The translations under genes and the position numbers were made by a program. This document shows, in pieces, positions 6,496-6,953 of a stretch of DNA of 6,953 nt (positions are counted from its first letter, which is position 1; every line of letters begins with the position of its first letter). The stretch is taken from assembly GCA_002423905.1 (NCBI GenBank), contig DIVC01000064.1:1-6953 (forward strand), in the 5' to 3' direction. The notes under the pieces were generated by a model. The model saw only the letters and a program-made list of their open reading frames with translations, did no database searches and was not told the DNA's origin. The DNA comes from Idiomarina sp. UBA6142. Its GTDB lineage: Bacteria > Pseudomonadota > Gammaproteobacteria > Enterobacterales > Alteromonadaceae.

Positions 6496-6953
6496 ATGGC
6501 GAAGGACAAGAAACATCAGCTGGATATCGTTAGCACCGCATCATTCTTAGATGCCAGTGCCTTGAACATTCCTATGCTGCAGATCCTGAAAGAGGATGGC
6601 ACGATTCATAAAGGTGCTGAAGTACCCGATCTTGACAAAGATACCGCGTGTAAAATTTTTCAGACCATGCAATTCATCCGAATTCTTGATGAACGGATGA
6701 TCGCGGCGCAGCGCCAAGGTCGAATCAGCTTCTATTTGTCGTCTTTAGGCGAAGAAGCAGCCAGTATCGGCTCTGCAGCGGCGCTCGACAGCGGCGACAT
6801 GATCATGGGGCAATACCGTGAGCAGGGGGCTTTGGCCTACCGTGGTTTCAGCATTGAAGAGTTCATGAATCAGCTGTTCTCCAATGAGCGCGATTTAGGC
6901 AAAGGTCGGCAAATGCCAGTGCATTATGGCTGTGCACGCTTGAACTTCATGAC
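6496..6953 (+). CDS. bkdA1: Branched-chain 2-oxoacid dehydrogenase E1 component, alpha subunit (partial, 3' end outside window)
   Basis: The first 152 residues are present and the reading frame runs off the window. The protein is the thiamine-diphosphate-dependent E1 alpha subunit, which decarboxylates the 2-oxo acids of valine, leucine and isoleucine and passes the acyl group to the lipoyl E2. The match to the human BCKDHA style is strong: RISFYLSSLGEE (76-87), IGSAAALDSGD (91-101), MGQYREQG (104-111) with the Tyr-Arg pair that contacts the cofactor, and DLGKGRQMPVHYGC (133-146). The GDG metal-diphosphate motif should lie further on, beyond the window. This pattern points to branched-chain rather than pyruvate dehydrogenase E1 alpha. 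The ATG at 6496 follows a purine run, GAGAGAG (6487-6493), which is close and not ideal as a ribosome site. E1 beta and E2 genes are expected downstream. Regulation is probably through the palindrome at 6413-6428. Confidence 0.9.
   Translation, partial: MAKDKKHQLDIVSTASFLDASALNIPMLQILKEDGTIHKGAEVPDLDKDTACKIFQTMQFIRILDERMIAAQRQGRISFYLSSLGEEAASIGSAAALDSGDMIMGQYREQGALAYRGFSIEEFMNQLFSNERDLGKGRQMPVHYGCARLNFM

Overview
The window looks like ordinary chromosome from a marine-type gammaproteobacterium. Alteromonadales is the best guess, with Idiomarinaceae or a Shewanella-like relative most likely. This rests on the roughly 50% GC content, the protein styles, and the pairing of an AstE-type desuccinylase with a bkd-type E1 alpha gene. 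The genus cannot be fixed from the sequence alone. All five genes lie on the + strand and are tightly packed. There are no RNA genes, insertion sequences, CRISPR arrays or other signs of recent transfer.

Layout: positions 1-89 are an upstream region with no supportable gene. Positions 90-1310 encode an RND periplasmic adaptor (membrane fusion protein), followed after 15 nt by its inner-membrane RND permease (1326-4493). The two form one transport operon with no outer-membrane factor visible here. A gap of about 100 nt (4494-4597) holds a strong hairpin without a T-tract. Next come a four-helix DUF599-family membrane protein (4598-5323) and, only 3 nt later, a succinylglutamate desuccinylase (astE, 5327-6343). 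These two are probably co-transcribed and translationally coupled. A 152-nt regulatory gap (6344-6495) follows, with a promoter-like region and a 16-bp imperfect palindrome. The window ends inside the E1 alpha gene of the branched-chain 2-oxoacid dehydrogenase complex (6496 onward).

The genes fall into two functional blocks. The first is a proton-driven efflux pair of unknown substrate that must recruit a TolC-like channel encoded elsewhere. The second concerns amino-acid catabolism: AstE finishes arginine degradation by the succinyltransferase pathway, releasing glutamate and succinate, and the bkd gene begins oxidative decarboxylation of the keto acids of Val, Leu and Ile. The points most worth checking are the non-canonical TM10 proton-relay residues of the permease, the LiuR-like palindrome ahead of the bkd gene, the hairpin ahead of the DUF599 gene, and the DUF599-astE pairing away from other ast genes. 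I found no evidence of a previously undescribed system.
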